DNA of 64,000 nt from Sedimentibacter hydroxybenzoicus DSM 7310 (GTDB lineage Bacteria; Bacillota; Clostridia; Tissierellales; Sedimentibacteraceae): the NCBI RefSeq assembly GCF_013403245.1, contig NZ_JACBNQ010000014.1, forward strand, positions 27,772 through 91,771. The letters run 5' to 3'. The notes beneath the pieces were generated by a model. That model was not told the DNA's origin. It did no database searches and saw only the letters and a list, made by a program, of their open reading frames with translations. Positions 45,005 through 53,992 of the stretch are shown piece after piece. Numbering within the stretch: position 1 is the stretch's first letter; each line of letters opens with the position of its first letter. Made by a program: the position numbers and the translations under genes.

Positions 45005-45394
45005 TTGGCAACATATCTTGAAATAGCTGAAAATGAATACAAGTTTTTAATTGAAACTCTTGAAATAGGAGACTACGCTAATGTAGCCTATAAGTCTCAG
45101 CAGGCAAGTGAAAAGTACTTAAAGCACTTGGTAGAAATAAAAGGAGAACCTTCAAAGAATGTTAGGGAATTACTTCATACTCATAGCTTGCAAAGCCTTT
45201 ACAGATATTTAAAGAATACATTAGATATAGAAATAGAGCTTGATATATCGGAGCTGTCATTGCTTACTTCTTTATATTATGATGTAAGGTACCCTAATAT
45301 AAATTACTTTATACCGGATAAAAGAGAAGCAATGCTGTATATAGAAATAACAAAGGAAATAAGACGTAAGGTTTTGGCTATAATTGAAGAATAA
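45005..45394 (+). CDS. HEPN-domain protein, partner of the nucleotidyltransferase
   Basis: A 129-residue helical HEPN protein, recognisable from YKSQQASEKYLKHLVEIKG near 27-46, THSLQSLYRYL near 59-69 and the terminal SLYYDVRYPNINYF near 88-102. It begins at a TTG directly after the nucleotidyltransferase stop; AGGAGG seven bases upstream supports it. The canonical RNase motif (Arg, 4-6 residues, His) is not in its usual late position, though RELLHTH has this spacing, so toxin activity is uncertain. Confidence 0.8.
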   Translation: MATYLEIAENEYKFLIETLEIGDYANVAYKSQQASEKYLKHLVEIKGEPSKNVRELLHTHSLQSLYRYLKNTLDIEIELDISELSLLTSLYYDVRYPNINYFIPDKREAMLYIEITKEIRRKVLAIIEE

Positions 45395-45417
45395 AAAAAG
45401 ACCCGCAACGGCGGGTC
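45393..45417 (-). terminator. Terminator of the ior-buk operon
   Basis: GACCCGC, loop of 4, GCGGGTC; the seven-base U-run is on the minus strand, so it ends transcription coming from buk. The GC-rich element at 45426-45549 therefore lies within that transcript. Confidence 0.8.
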
Positions 45418-45425
45418 CACTAATT

Positions 45426-45549
45426 ATAGATTGATTAAAACGTTCGACCTTCAAGGCGCCGGAAGACGGGCAACCGCAGCGCATTAGACATACATGAGGA
45501 TTGACCGGCGCGGCTGCAACGAAGCAGGCGGGCGTTTTAATCGATCTAT
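45426..45549. repeat. GC-rich palindromic element after buk
   Basis: Outer arms ATAGAT-T-GATTAAAACG (45426-45442) and CGTTTTAATC-G-ATCTAT (45533-45549) pair with one mismatch. They enclose 90 bases with about 62% G+C, far above the surroundings, holding inner stems such as GGCGCCGG/CCGGCGC and CGG-GCAA-CCG. It sits between the buk stop and the operon terminator. No reading frame. Confidence 0.7.
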
Positions 45550-45550
45550 T

Positions 45551-46618
45551 TTATTCTGTGTATTCTTTTGAAGCTTCCTCACCTCTCAGAACTCTCAAAG
45601 CTCCATAGGCAAGTGCTTCCATTTCATTTTCCCCCGCCATTATTTCAACGGGAGCTATGAAGGATACTCTTTGCTTTATCCATGATGTAAGCATCTTAGA
45701 ATAAGAAATACCTCCGGTTAATATGATGGCATCTACCTCTCCGTTAACAACGGTTGCCAGATCACCTATTCCTTTTGCAATCTGATATGCCATTGCTTCA
45801 TAAATTAGCTTAGCTTCCTCATTGCCTGCATTAATCATTGACTCAACTTCTCTTGCATCAATTGTGTTTAAATATGCTCTTAAGCCGCCGTTTCCTCTTA
45901 ATTTTCTATGCATGGTTTTCTTGTCATACTTGCCTGAATAGCAAAGATTTATAAGTTCCCTGCAGGGCACTCTTCCTGCCCTTTCCGGCGAAAACGGTCC
46001 TTCGTCATCAGAAACCAAATCAACGATTTTTCCTCCCGAATGTATGTTAATAGATATTCCACCGCCTAAATGAGCCACTATAATATTCAATTCATCGTAT
46101 CTCTTGTCCTTGCTTTTAGCATACTTTATAGCCATTGCTCTCGTATTAAGAACGTGGCTCGCACTTGTTCTGGGAATATCCGGAGAACCTGAAATTCTTG
46201 CTATGTCAAGAAGCTCATCCGTCATAACTGAATCATAAATAAACGAAGGTATTCCCACTTCCTTTGCTATACCGTAAGCAATGGGTGCGGCAAGGTTTGA
46301 TGCATGCTCCATAACGGGGCGTTTTTCAACTCGGTCAATCATTAAATCATTGATAGTGTAAGCTCCTGATTTCACAGGGGGAAGCATCCCTCCTCTTGCA
46401 ACGACTGCCGACAATTCTTTTACATCAAAATTTTTTTCTTTTAAAAAAGACATAACGACTTCTTGTCTCATTTGTAATTGATCTTCTACGTTATCAAATG
46501 AATCAATCAGTTCTATAGGATGATCCAATGTCTTTACGAATATTTCTTTTTCATCCTCATACAAAGCAATTTTTGTCGAGGTTGAACCTGGATTTATAGC
46601 CAAAATTTTATAGCTCAT
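45551..46618 (-). CDS. buk: Butyrate kinase
   Basis: A 355-residue acetokinase-family enzyme converting butyryl phosphate (or a branched or aromatic acyl phosphate) to acid plus ATP. Features: ILAINPGSTSTKIALYE at 4-20, VARGGMLPPV near 70, LGGGISINIHSGG near 185, and SPERAGRVP near 215. Its place after the indolepyruvate oxidoreductase genes suggests ATP formation from amino-acid-derived acyl-CoA; the phosphotransferase that would supply the acyl phosphate is not in the window. Confidence 0.93.
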   Translation of the reverse strand: MSYKILAINPGSTSTKIALYEDEKEIFVKTLDHPIELIDSFDNVEDQLQMRQEVVMSFLKEKNFDVKELSAVVARGGMLPPVKSGAYTINDLMIDRVEKRPVMEHASNLAAPIAYGIAKEVGIPSFIYDSVMTDELLDIARISGSPDIPRTSASHVLNTRAMAIKYAKSKDKRYDELNIIVAHLGGGISINIHSGGKIVDLVSDDEGPFSPERAGRVPCRELINLCYSGKYDKKTMHRKLRGNGGLRAYLNTIDAREVESMINAGNEEAKLIYEAMAYQIAKGIGDLATVVNGEVDAIILTGGISYSKMLTSWIKQRVSFIAPVEIMAGENEMEALAYGALRVLRGEEASKEYTE

Positions 46619-46651
46619 AACTTCCTCACTTAATAAATTTTATAAGGACTT

Positions 46652-46692
46652 ACCCGCCGTTAAGTAAAGCATGGCACTTTAACGGCAGGTTA
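46652..46692 (-). other. Stem-loop between iorB and buk
   Basis: GCCGTTAA (46656-46663) pairs with TTAACGGC (46679-46686), extended by CCC/GG. No U-run follows, so it may be an mRNA processing or attenuation structure tuning buk against ior. Confidence 0.45.
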
Positions 46693-46703
46693 CCTTAATT
46701 TAA

Positions 46704-47276
46704 TTATACCGCTTCCATTCCCGCGTTTAAAGCTTTAATATTTATTTCCACAAATTTATCCTTAACTAAGTCTTTTATTATGCTTTCCCAATCTATATCG
46801 GTTAAATTCATCGATTTTATCAGCGCTCCTAAAAGTACTACGTTCATTACCTTTGTGTTGCCTAATTTTTCGGAAATTTCTGCTGCATTTATAACCTTTG
46901 TATTTACCTTTTCACTTATTGCCTCGATTACTCCTTTCGGATAAGCAATCTTTCCGGAAAGTATCGGTGCCGAAGGTATTTCATGTTCATTTATAACGGC
47001 TATTCCGTCAGGCTTTAAGAATTCCAGCCATCTAATTGATTCCATCGTTTCAAATGAAACCAATATATCCGCATCTCCGATTCCTATAATAGGTGAGTGA
47101 ACCTTTTCACCATATCTTACCTGTGTAGAAACACTTCCGCCTCTTTGTGCCATTCCATGAATTTCGGACATTTTAACATCATATCCTGCCTGTAAAAGAC
47201 CTGTTGATAATATTTTACTTACGAGTATCGTTCCCTGACCGCCAACGCCAACTAATAGTATATTCTTAATCTTCAT
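46704..47276 (-). CDS. iorB: Indolepyruvate:ferredoxin oxidoreductase, beta subunit
   Basis: A 190-residue gamma-type domain subunit of 2-oxoacid:ferredoxin oxidoreductases. It opens NILLVGVGGQGTILVSKIL and holds MSEIHGMAQRGGSVSTQVRYG near 36-56, both typical of IorB. With IorA it oxidatively decarboxylates arylpyruvates to aryl-acetyl-CoA and reduces ferredoxin. It follows iorA by two bases. Confidence 0.94.
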   Translation of the reverse strand: MKIKNILLVGVGGQGTILVSKILSTGLLQAGYDVKMSEIHGMAQRGGSVSTQVRYGEKVHSPIIGIGDADILVSFETMESIRWLEFLKPDGIAVINEHEIPSAPILSGKIAYPKGVIEAISEKVNTKVINAAEISEKLGNTKVMNVVLLGALIKSMNLTDIDWESIIKDLVKDKFVEINIKALNAGMEAV

Positions 47277-47278
47277 AA

Positions 47279-49054
47279 TTAAACACCTACCTTACTGATA
47301 GCTTTTACAGGACAGACCTGCATGCACAATTCACAGCCTACACATTGAGCTTCATTTATATATGATTTTTTTATTTCATGCTGGAAGTGAATTGCAGGAC
47401 AGCCTGTTCTTGCACATGCCTTACATCCGATACATATTTCCTGATCTACTTCACAAATACCTTGTATTGGTCCGAATTCTTCTATATCCTGTTCAGAATA
47501 CTTCTTAAGTGCACAAGGATATCTTGTAATTACAACCGATGGTTCATTAAGTGCAAATGCCCAATCCATAGCTTCCTTCATAGCTTCTCTTCTTAACGGG
47601 TTTATTGTTTTTACGTGCTTGATACCCAAAGCCTTAACGATGGTTTCAATATCTGTTATCTGGGCTTCATCTCCCTGAAGAGAGAATCCTGTTCCCGGAT
47701 TTTCCTGATGACCGGTCATGGCTGTTATTCTGTTATCAAGTATGCATGTAACAGTGTTGCTTTTGTTATATACTACGTCTAACAAGCTTGTCATTCCCGA
47801 ATGGAAGAATGTTGAATCACCTATTACAGCAACCAGACGTTTGTCGTCATTATTCTTTTCGAATACCTTTTTAGCTCCGTGGGCCATACTTATGCTGGCA
47901 CCCATACATACAACGGTATCCATTGCATTTAACGGTTCTGTACCGCCCAATGTGTAGCAGCCTATATCACCTGTTATCATCACATTCTTTCTCTTTGACA
48001 ATTCATAGAAAAATCCTCTGTGAGGACATCCCGCACACAATGTGGGAGGTCTTCCGACAGCTACATTTTTATCATAGTCTATAGTAGGCTTTTGCGTTCC
48101 AAGCAATGATTTTTCAACTATATCAGGATTTAATTCCCATGTGTTGGGGATTTTGTCCTTTCCGATGCAGTTGATCCCTGCCGCTCTGATTTGTTCTTCC
48201 ATGAACGGTTCTAATTCTTCTATTACGTATAATGTTTGAACTTCTTCCGCAAATTTTTTAATTTTTTCCATTGGAAGAGGAAATGAAAAACCGATTTTTA
48301 AATAAGAAGCGGAGTCTCCGAATACTTCTCTGGCATAATTGTATGCCACACCCGAAGATATAACGCCTATTTTCTTGTCATTCCATTCAATAAAGTTTAA
48401 ATCTGTTTCATTAGAAAATTTCTCTAATTCTACAAGCTTTCTCTCGACTACTAAGTGTAGTTGCTTTGCAACCGCAGGAGCAATAAAATATTTACTTGTA
48501 TCTTTTTTATACGGCTTAATAGGAACTTCTGTTCTTTCACCGACTTCAACAACCGACTTACTGTGACATACTCTGGTTGTCATTCTTATCATTACTAATG
48601 TATCATATTTTTCACTTATTTCTATGGCCTTAATAACCATATCCTTGCATTCCTGACTGTCTGCCGGCTCAACCATTGCAACCTTTGCCATTCTTGCATA
48701 ATATCTGTTGTCTTGTTCGTTTTGTGACGAATGCATACCCGGGTCGTCAGCGCTTATCAATACCATACCACCGTTTACACCTGTGTATCCCATGGTGAAA
48801 AAAGGATCCGCAGCAACGTTTAAACCAACATGCTTCATAGCTGTCAAACTTCTTGCACCTGCGTAGCACGCACCTATTGCTGATTCAACCGCAACTTTTT
48901 CATTTGGAGCCCATTCTGCAACTATCTCTTTATAAGGAGCTATATTTTCTAATATTTCAGTACTTGGAGTACCTGGATATGCCGAAGCGTAATGAACACC
49001 GGCTTCGTATGCGCCAAGTGCTATCGCTTCATTTCCTGTCAATAACTTTTTCAA
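47279..49054 (-). CDS. iorA: Indolepyruvate:ferredoxin oxidoreductase, alpha subunit
   Basis: A 591-residue thiamine-diphosphate enzyme subunit: N-terminal pyrimidine-binding domain (GNEAIALGAYEAGV), transketolase-C-like middle part, the ThDP motif GDIGCYTLG...GDSTFFHSG near 360-420, and two C-terminal [4Fe-4S] clusters, CIGCKACARTGCP and CVGCELCMQVCP, near 535-585. Substrates should be pyruvates of Trp, Phe and Tyr. Driven by a -24/-12 promoter. Confidence 0.96.
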   Translation of the reverse strand: MKKLLTGNEAIALGAYEAGVHYASAYPGTPSTEILENIAPYKEIVAEWAPNEKVAVESAIGACYAGARSLTAMKHVGLNVAADPFFTMGYTGVNGGMVLISADDPGMHSSQNEQDNRYYARMAKVAMVEPADSQECKDMVIKAIEISEKYDTLVMIRMTTRVCHSKSVVEVGERTEVPIKPYKKDTSKYFIAPAVAKQLHLVVERKLVELEKFSNETDLNFIEWNDKKIGVISSGVAYNYAREVFGDSASYLKIGFSFPLPMEKIKKFAEEVQTLYVIEELEPFMEEQIRAAGINCIGKDKIPNTWELNPDIVEKSLLGTQKPTIDYDKNVAVGRPPTLCAGCPHRGFFYELSKRKNVMITGDIGCYTLGGTEPLNAMDTVVCMGASISMAHGAKKVFEKNNDDKRLVAVIGDSTFFHSGMTSLLDVVYNKSNTVTCILDNRITAMTGHQENPGTGFSLQGDEAQITDIETIVKALGIKHVKTINPLRREAMKEAMDWAFALNEPSVVITRYPCALKKYSEQDIEEFGPIQGICEVDQEICIGCKACARTGCPAIHFQHEIKKSYINEAQCVGCELCMQVCPVKAISKVGV

Positions 49055-49162
49055 TTTGTATCCTCCTTCAAATCATTTATAAAGTACCTACTTCCATCTT
49101 TAAGCTGTCCCATATTATTACAAAATAAGACACACAAAAAGACATACTACTATAAACATATA

Positions 49163-49178
49163 TGCATTTTTTATGCCA
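49163..49178 (-). promoter_or_regulatory. Sigma-54 promoter of iorA-iorB-buk
   Basis: Minus strand TGGCAT and TGCA with GG and GC exactly ten bases apart, about 110 bases before iorA. The -12 box lacks one T. The adjacent upstream gene is a sigma-54 activator. Confidence 0.65.
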
Positions 49179-49216
49179 TAATTTTAATATTTAAATATTT
49201 TTATTAAATCGGACAA

Positions 49217-49240
49217 TTTCAACACTTTAAATGTTTCAAG
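49217..49240. promoter_or_regulatory. Possible activator site ahead of ior
   Basis: AACA-N7-TGTT (49221-49235) overlaps a direct repeat of TTTCAA (49217 and 49234). Located about 45-60 bases upstream of the -24 box. Weak evidence. Confidence 0.3.
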
Positions 49241-49266
49241 GATAAAACGATCGACAAAAATAAAAG

Positions 49267-49304
49267 TTAATGGGTTGAATGGTATGTAATTCACAACCCA
49301 TTAA
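49267..49304 (-). terminator. Terminator of the sigma-54 activator gene
   Basis: An 11-pair stem, TTAATGGGTTG with CAACCCATTAA, is followed on the minus strand by a U-rich run. Confidence 0.7.
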
Positions 49305-49316
49305 CCCATTAACTTA

Positions 49317-51383
49317 TTATTCCATTGACAGATAGTTGTATGCTTTTTTACCAAATTCAGTTATTACCGTTCCGCTTCTTCCCTTGTATATTTCTGCCAT
49401 CTTATACTTTTCAAGATTGAGAAGTATGGTTCTTATTTCCTGTTCGCTGATAAATATGTCTTTGTTTTTAGCTATTTCACTGAGTGTGCGCCTTCCTAAC
49501 CTCTGATTATTCCTACCTCCGCTCATTAGTTCTTCAAGAACAAAAATATATTTTTTTAAGTTGTTGCCTGCCTGCTCCAGGAATTCATAAATAATATTTT
49601 GTTCCGTTGAAACCAATTTATTATCAAAAGCTTTCACACTGTAATCCACGGGTATATCCTTCTCTTCCACTATCCTTAAGCCGAGGTTTACCAAGTATTC
49701 CACACAGTTTCTCAGCTCTCTGACATTACCCTTCCAGCTGTAGTTCACCAAAAACTCCTTTGCTTTATCAGTCAATATAAAATCACTTTTAAAGGATTTT
49801 TTCAGATAATCTACAAGCCCCAGTATATCTTCTCTTCTGCTTCGAAGGGGAGGAATTTTCAATGGAAGAACATTCAGCCTATAGTATAGATCCTCTCTGA
49901 ATTCATCATTCTCCACCATTTCCTTAATATTTTTATTCGTTGCAGCTATTATTCTTATATCAACATCTATTATTCTGTCGCCTCCCAGCCGCACGACCTC
50001 TCTTTCCTGAAGTACTCTCAAAAGCTTAACCTGCAGGCTCATAGGCATTTCTGTTATTTCGTCCAAAAATAATGTTCCGTTATGGGCAAGCTCGAACAGT
50101 CCGGGCTTACCACCCTTTCGTGCACCAGTAAAGGCGCCCTCTTCGTAACCAAACAACTCACTTTCCAATAAGCTTTCCGGAAAAGCTCCACAGTTTACCG
50201 GAACAAATTGAAATTCCTTTCTTAAAGAATTATTATGAATTGCCTGAGCGAACAGTTCCTTGCCCGTACCCGTTTCTCCGGTTATCAATATTGAGGAATT
50301 AGATTTGGACATACGCTTAGCTATATTTTTAGTTTCTGTTATTGAATCACTTTCACCGAAAATATCATCAAAGTTATACTTTGCCGTATAACCTTTACCG
50401 ATAAGCTTTTTTCTAAGCATATATTCTTTTTTTTCCAAGTCTGAATATCTTCTGATTATTGCAACAGCACCGTACATCTTCCTTGAGTGAAGCAGTGGAT
50501 TAACCGATACGACTACATCATAACCGTTAATCTTAATTATTTTTTCTTCTACGGGCTTCAGGCTTTCTATTGTATAATCGAAAGGAATTTCAGGAAACAA
50601 CTCACTTCCTTTTTTATTTAATACCTGTTCTTTATTAACAATTTCCTTAGCATTTTCATTGTATAAAAATATGTTTCCATCATTATTTACACCTATTACA
50701 CCTGCATCTATATTCTGCATTAAAATATCAAGCTGACTTTCTCTCGAATTAGTAAGCCCTAAAATTTTCAGAAAACCAAAATTAGCTGTTCTTATTTCCT
50801 TGTAGCTTCTCACAACATCCTGTCTGTCTAATAAGGAAAGCAGGTCAAATTTCATGCCTATATCAATAATTGAGTTTATATCTAACAGGCTGTTGCCTAT
50901 GTTGATTATTTCTTTATCAGCTTTCGGAGTATAGTCAGACTGCCCCAAAATTATAAATTTATCAAAATCATCGGCATTTGATGTCCAGAAAGAATTAAGT
51001 TCAATATGCCTTGCCCCCAACTGGTAAATAATCGAGATTATTTGCTCTGCCATTTCGGGGCTTTCATCTATTAATACAACCTCAGAGCCTTCATCAAGCT
51101 TAAATATTGTATCTAATCCGGACTTGGATATGGTTCTATGGGCAAATAAAAGCTCCGTATTCTTATTTACCTTGCTCTTTATTTGTTTATAAAGATGATA
51201 TGAAGGAAACAACAATACATCTGCCTTTATCTCTGAATCCCCGTAGTTCCCCAAATCCTCTAAGGTATATGTCTTTATAGTGATTTTATCAGAAAATAAG
51301 CTTTTTATTTGATTGTAATAGCTGTTCACCGATTCTATGGTATAGCTCACTATTGCCAATGATTTCATCTTAGGTTCTCTCAA
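49317..51383 (-). CDS. Sigma-54-dependent activator with a C-terminal winged helix
   Basis: A 688-residue enhancer-binding protein: an N-terminal PrpR-like sensing region (about 1-190), a PAS domain (about 220-330), an AAA+ domain with Walker A GETGTGKE, an intact GAFTGA in YEEGAFTGARKGG and Walker B GTLFLDEI. After the AAA+ domain the usual Fis helix-turn-helix is replaced by a winged-helix-like tail (LGRRTLSEIAKNKD...LNLEKYKMAEIYKGRSGTVI). Start is a TTG at 51383 with AGGAG eight bases upstream. It lies directly upstream of ior, its probable target. Confidence 0.88.
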   Translation of the reverse strand: MREPKMKSLAIVSYTIESVNSYYNQIKSLFSDKITIKTYTLEDLGNYGDSEIKADVLLFPSYHLYKQIKSKVNKNTELLFAHRTISKSGLDTIFKLDEGSEVVLIDESPEMAEQIISIIYQLGARHIELNSFWTSNADDFDKFIILGQSDYTPKADKEIINIGNSLLDINSIIDIGMKFDLLSLLDRQDVVRSYKEIRTANFGFLKILGLTNSRESQLDILMQNIDAGVIGVNNDGNIFLYNENAKEIVNKEQVLNKKGSELFPEIPFDYTIESLKPVEEKIIKINGYDVVVSVNPLLHSRKMYGAVAIIRRYSDLEKKEYMLRKKLIGKGYTAKYNFDDIFGESDSITETKNIAKRMSKSNSSILITGETGTGKELFAQAIHNNSLRKEFQFVPVNCGAFPESLLESELFGYEEGAFTGARKGGKPGLFELAHNGTLFLDEITEMPMSLQVKLLRVLQEREVVRLGGDRIIDVDIRIIAATNKNIKEMVENDEFREDLYYRLNVLPLKIPPLRSRREDILGLVDYLKKSFKSDFILTDKAKEFLVNYSWKGNVRELRNCVEYLVNLGLRIVEEKDIPVDYSVKAFDNKLVSTEQNIIYEFLEQAGNNLKKYIFVLEELMSGGRNNQRLGRRTLSEIAKNKDIFISEQEIRTILLNLEKYKMAEIYKGRSGTVITEFGKKAYNYLSME

Positions 51384-51386
51384 TTT

Positions 51387-53057
51387 TTATTCTCCTGAAA
51401 GCATGGTTAAATTAATAATATCATTTTCTAAATCTATAATAATATTATTAATTTTTTTGTACTGTTCAATATCCATATCTTTATCTACATGATTCTTAGC
51501 TCTTTCTACCGCAACGTCAAATACTGTTTTTAATTCCTCTATTTCTGTTAACAGTTTATTTATAAGCTTTTCGTTAATTCCTCGGGGCCTCAGCACAAAA
51601 CCTGCTTCCTTTGACTCCTGTACAGCTTCAGCGACTACGCTTTTCTTTATATCATAGACAACATTATATTCCGGTATAATACAATTTAATTTAAGCTGCT
51701 CTTTAACTTCTTTAGCAAAGCTTTCTTTTGCCGATTGTTCTCCATGTACTATAAATACACCTTTAGGCTTTTCCTTAAATCCCTTAAGCCAGTTCAGCAA
51801 ACCATATTTATCGGCATGACCTGAGAACCCTTCTACATTGTGTATTTCTGCATATACATTAATATTTTCTCCCAATACCTTTACGTTTTTTTCTCCGTCT
51901 AATAATCTTCTGCCCAACGTTCCTTCTGCCTGATAACCAACAAACACTATACTGCATTCTTTTCTCCACAAATTATGCTTTAAATGGTGCTTTATTCTTC
52001 CTGCGTCGCACATGCCGCTGGCAGAAATTATTATTTTCGGTTCCTTTGAAATGTTAAGTTGTTTCGATTCTTCAGCATTATGGGTGTAATGAAGATTTTC
52101 AAATTCCAAAGGGTTGTCACCCTTCATTATATATCCCCTTGCTTCATCATCAAAAACATTTGCATTTCGCTTAAAAACCTCAGTCGCCTTAACGGCAAGA
52201 GGGCTGTCAATATATACGGGTATCTTTTTTAATTCATTTTCTTTCGTACCTATTTCATTCAAGTGACTGTCATAGTATTTGTTTAACTCATATATTATTT
52301 CTTGCGTCCTTCCTACAGCAAATGAAGGAATTATAACATTTCCTCCCCTTCTGACGGTTTTTAAAATAATATTAATCAACTCTTCTGTTCTGTGCTCTAT
52401 GTCGTCATGGACTCTTTCTCCATAGGTTGCTTCCATAATTACATAATCGGCTTTTTCTATTACTGAAGGATTATTTAATAACGGTTTCTCACTCATTCCT
52501 ATATCACCGGAATATACAAGTTTAACTCTTTCGTTATTATCCGAAAACCACATTTCAATAATAGACGAACCTAAAATATGACCTGCGTCGTTGAATTTCA
52601 CAGTGAGCACATCATCTATTGCAACTATCTGATCATATTGAACTGTTTTAAAATACTGGTAGCTATCCAATGCATCTTTTTGCGTATACAACGGCTCCAC
52701 TAATTTTCTTCCTTGTCGCAGTGCTTTTTTATTTTTCCACTCGGCTTCCGTTTCCTGAATGTGAGCTGAATCCAAAAGCATTATTTCGCATAAGTCGTAG
52801 GTTGACTTAGAACAATATATTGTTCCTTTAAACCCCTTCTTTACCAACAGCGGTATCCTGCCGCTGTGGTCTATGTGACTGTGACTTAATAACAAATAAT
52901 CAATATCTCCCGGATTTACTTCAAACTCATCAATGTTGTAATCCTCATCTTTGCCCTGATACATACCACAATCCAACAGTATCTTTTTATCCTTGTATTG
53001 TATTAAATGGCTTGAACCCGTTACTCCTCTTACTGCGCCTAAAAATCTGATATTCAT
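51387..53057 (-). CDS. MBL-fold beta-CASP RNA metallo-hydrolase
   Basis: A 556-residue metallo-beta-lactamase/beta-CASP nuclease. Motif 2 is HSHIDHSGR near 57-65, motif 3 is DAGHILGSS near 170, motif A to C lie in the middle with ASGMCDAGRIKHHLKHNL near 355-372, and the RMMBL tail has VEGFSGHADKYGL near 405. It resembles the CPSF/YSH1-like single-protein family common in anaerobes and should cut RNA. Start at 53057 has AGGAGG upstream. Separate from the RNase J family by its layout. Confidence 0.9.
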   Translation of the reverse strand: MNIRFLGAVRGVTGSSHLIQYKDKKILLDCGMYQGKDEDYNIDEFEVNPGDIDYLLLSHSHIDHSGRIPLLVKKGFKGTIYCSKSTYDLCEIMLLDSAHIQETEAEWKNKKALRQGRKLVEPLYTQKDALDSYQYFKTVQYDQIVAIDDVLTVKFNDAGHILGSSIIEMWFSDNNERVKLVYSGDIGMSEKPLLNNPSVIEKADYVIMEATYGERVHDDIEHRTEELINIILKTVRRGGNVIIPSFAVGRTQEIIYELNKYYDSHLNEIGTKENELKKIPVYIDSPLAVKATEVFKRNANVFDDEARGYIMKGDNPLEFENLHYTHNAEESKQLNISKEPKIIISASGMCDAGRIKHHLKHNLWRKECSIVFVGYQAEGTLGRRLLDGEKNVKVLGENINVYAEIHNVEGFSGHADKYGLLNWLKGFKEKPKGVFIVHGEQSAKESFAKEVKEQLKLNCIIPEYNVVYDIKKSVVAEAVQESKEAGFVLRPRGINEKLINKLLTEIEELKTVFDVAVERAKNHVDKDMDIEQYKKINNIIIDLENDIINLTMLSGE

Positions 53058-53197
53058 AAGTACCTCCTTCAATATAATACAATTATAAAACAAATGTGAT
53101 ATTATGTCAAAACGTTATCAGCCACACTCTTAACATTGTACTGGACAGTTAGAAATCATATCTATAGTTTTTCAGAAATTCAAAGATAATCGGCACT

Positions 53198-53229
53198 AAA
53201 AAATACCGACATTTTCTGTCGGTATTTTT
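53198..53229 (-). terminator. Terminator of spoVT
   Basis: ATACCGAC, loop ATTTTCT, GTCGGTAT flanked by A- and T-runs, so it can act in both directions; spoVT ends 22 bases upstream. Confidence 0.85.
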
Positions 53230-53250
53230 GACTTTTGTTCATCTTATTTT

Positions 53251-53802
53251 TTAGCTTTCCATTTGTCTTGATAAAAACACACTTGCTGTCTTAACTAATT
53301 TTTCTTCAACTTCCGTCATTTTTACAGCTTTATCCTTTGATAAAAGCATTATTGCTCCTATCGGGTCACCATGAACTAATATTGGAGAAATTACCTGGCT
53401 AATGTAGTTATCAGGATTAAATTCATTGGCAGTAATTCTTATTGGCTTGGAACTACCGTTTGTTACATACATTTCTCTGCTTTCAATTATTTTTTCAAGC
53501 TCAGGGCTCAACCTTTTTTCTGCATAATCCTTTTTCGAGCTTCCGGATACTGCTATAACTCCGTCACGATCTGTTATAATTGCTGTATGTCTTGTTGTTT
53601 CAAACAAAGATTCAACATATTCTCCTGCAAATTCAGTTAATTCTCCTATAGGTGAATATTTTTTAAGTATTATTTCACCTTCTCTGTCTGTAAATATCTC
53701 TAAAGGATCCCCTTCTCTAATTCTCAATGTACGTCTTATTTCCTTAGGGATAACTACCCTGCCTAAATCATCAATTCTTCTGACAATTCCAGTTGCTTTC
53801 AT
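53251..53802 (-). CDS. spoVT: Stage V sporulation protein T
   Basis: A 183-residue AbrB-family transcription regulator of late forespore genes. The N-terminal swapped-hairpin DNA-binding domain reads KATGIVRRIDDLGRVVIPKEIRRTLRI at 2-28, followed by a GAF-like C-terminal domain. The start at 53802 has GGAGG upstream. SpoVT strongly indicates endospore formation. Here it closes the prsA-mfd side of the purR-spoVG block, as in Bacillus. Confidence 0.94.
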   Translation of the reverse strand: MKATGIVRRIDDLGRVVIPKEIRRTLRIREGDPLEIFTDREGEIILKKYSPIGELTEFAGEYVESLFETTRHTAIITDRDGVIAVSGSSKKDYAEKRLSPELEKIIESREMYVTNGSSKPIRITANEFNPDNYISQVISPILVHGDPIGAIMLLSKDKAVKMTEVEEKLVKTASVFLSRQMES

Positions 53803-53925
53803 TCTTAAGTTCCTCCAATGCATAATTTATATTTAAATGACATTTCTTTTAATATTTTCTATTATTTGCACTTTAATAGATTTTATCCTTTTTAATTTAC
53901 GGATATTATTGGAAATATCATTAAC

Positions 53926-53954
53926 ATTATATAGCATTATTTTACGAATAGCAA
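53926..53954 (-). promoter_or_regulatory. Promoter of spoVT
   Basis: Minus strand TTGCTA, 17 bases, TATAAT. This looks vegetative; a forespore sigma-G promoter was not evident. Confidence 0.5.
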
Positions 53955-53992
53955 CATCTTTTTACCATTTTTAACATCTTCTTACTTTATTT

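Noticed and set aside
45481..45515. ACATGAGGATT resembling the MS2 coat-protein hairpin
   Set aside because: The stem and loop do not complete the MS2 structure; resemblance is a short chance match.
53803..53992. Forespore sigma-G promoter before spoVT
   Set aside because: No convincing sigma-G boxes were found; a good vegetative-type promoter is there instead.
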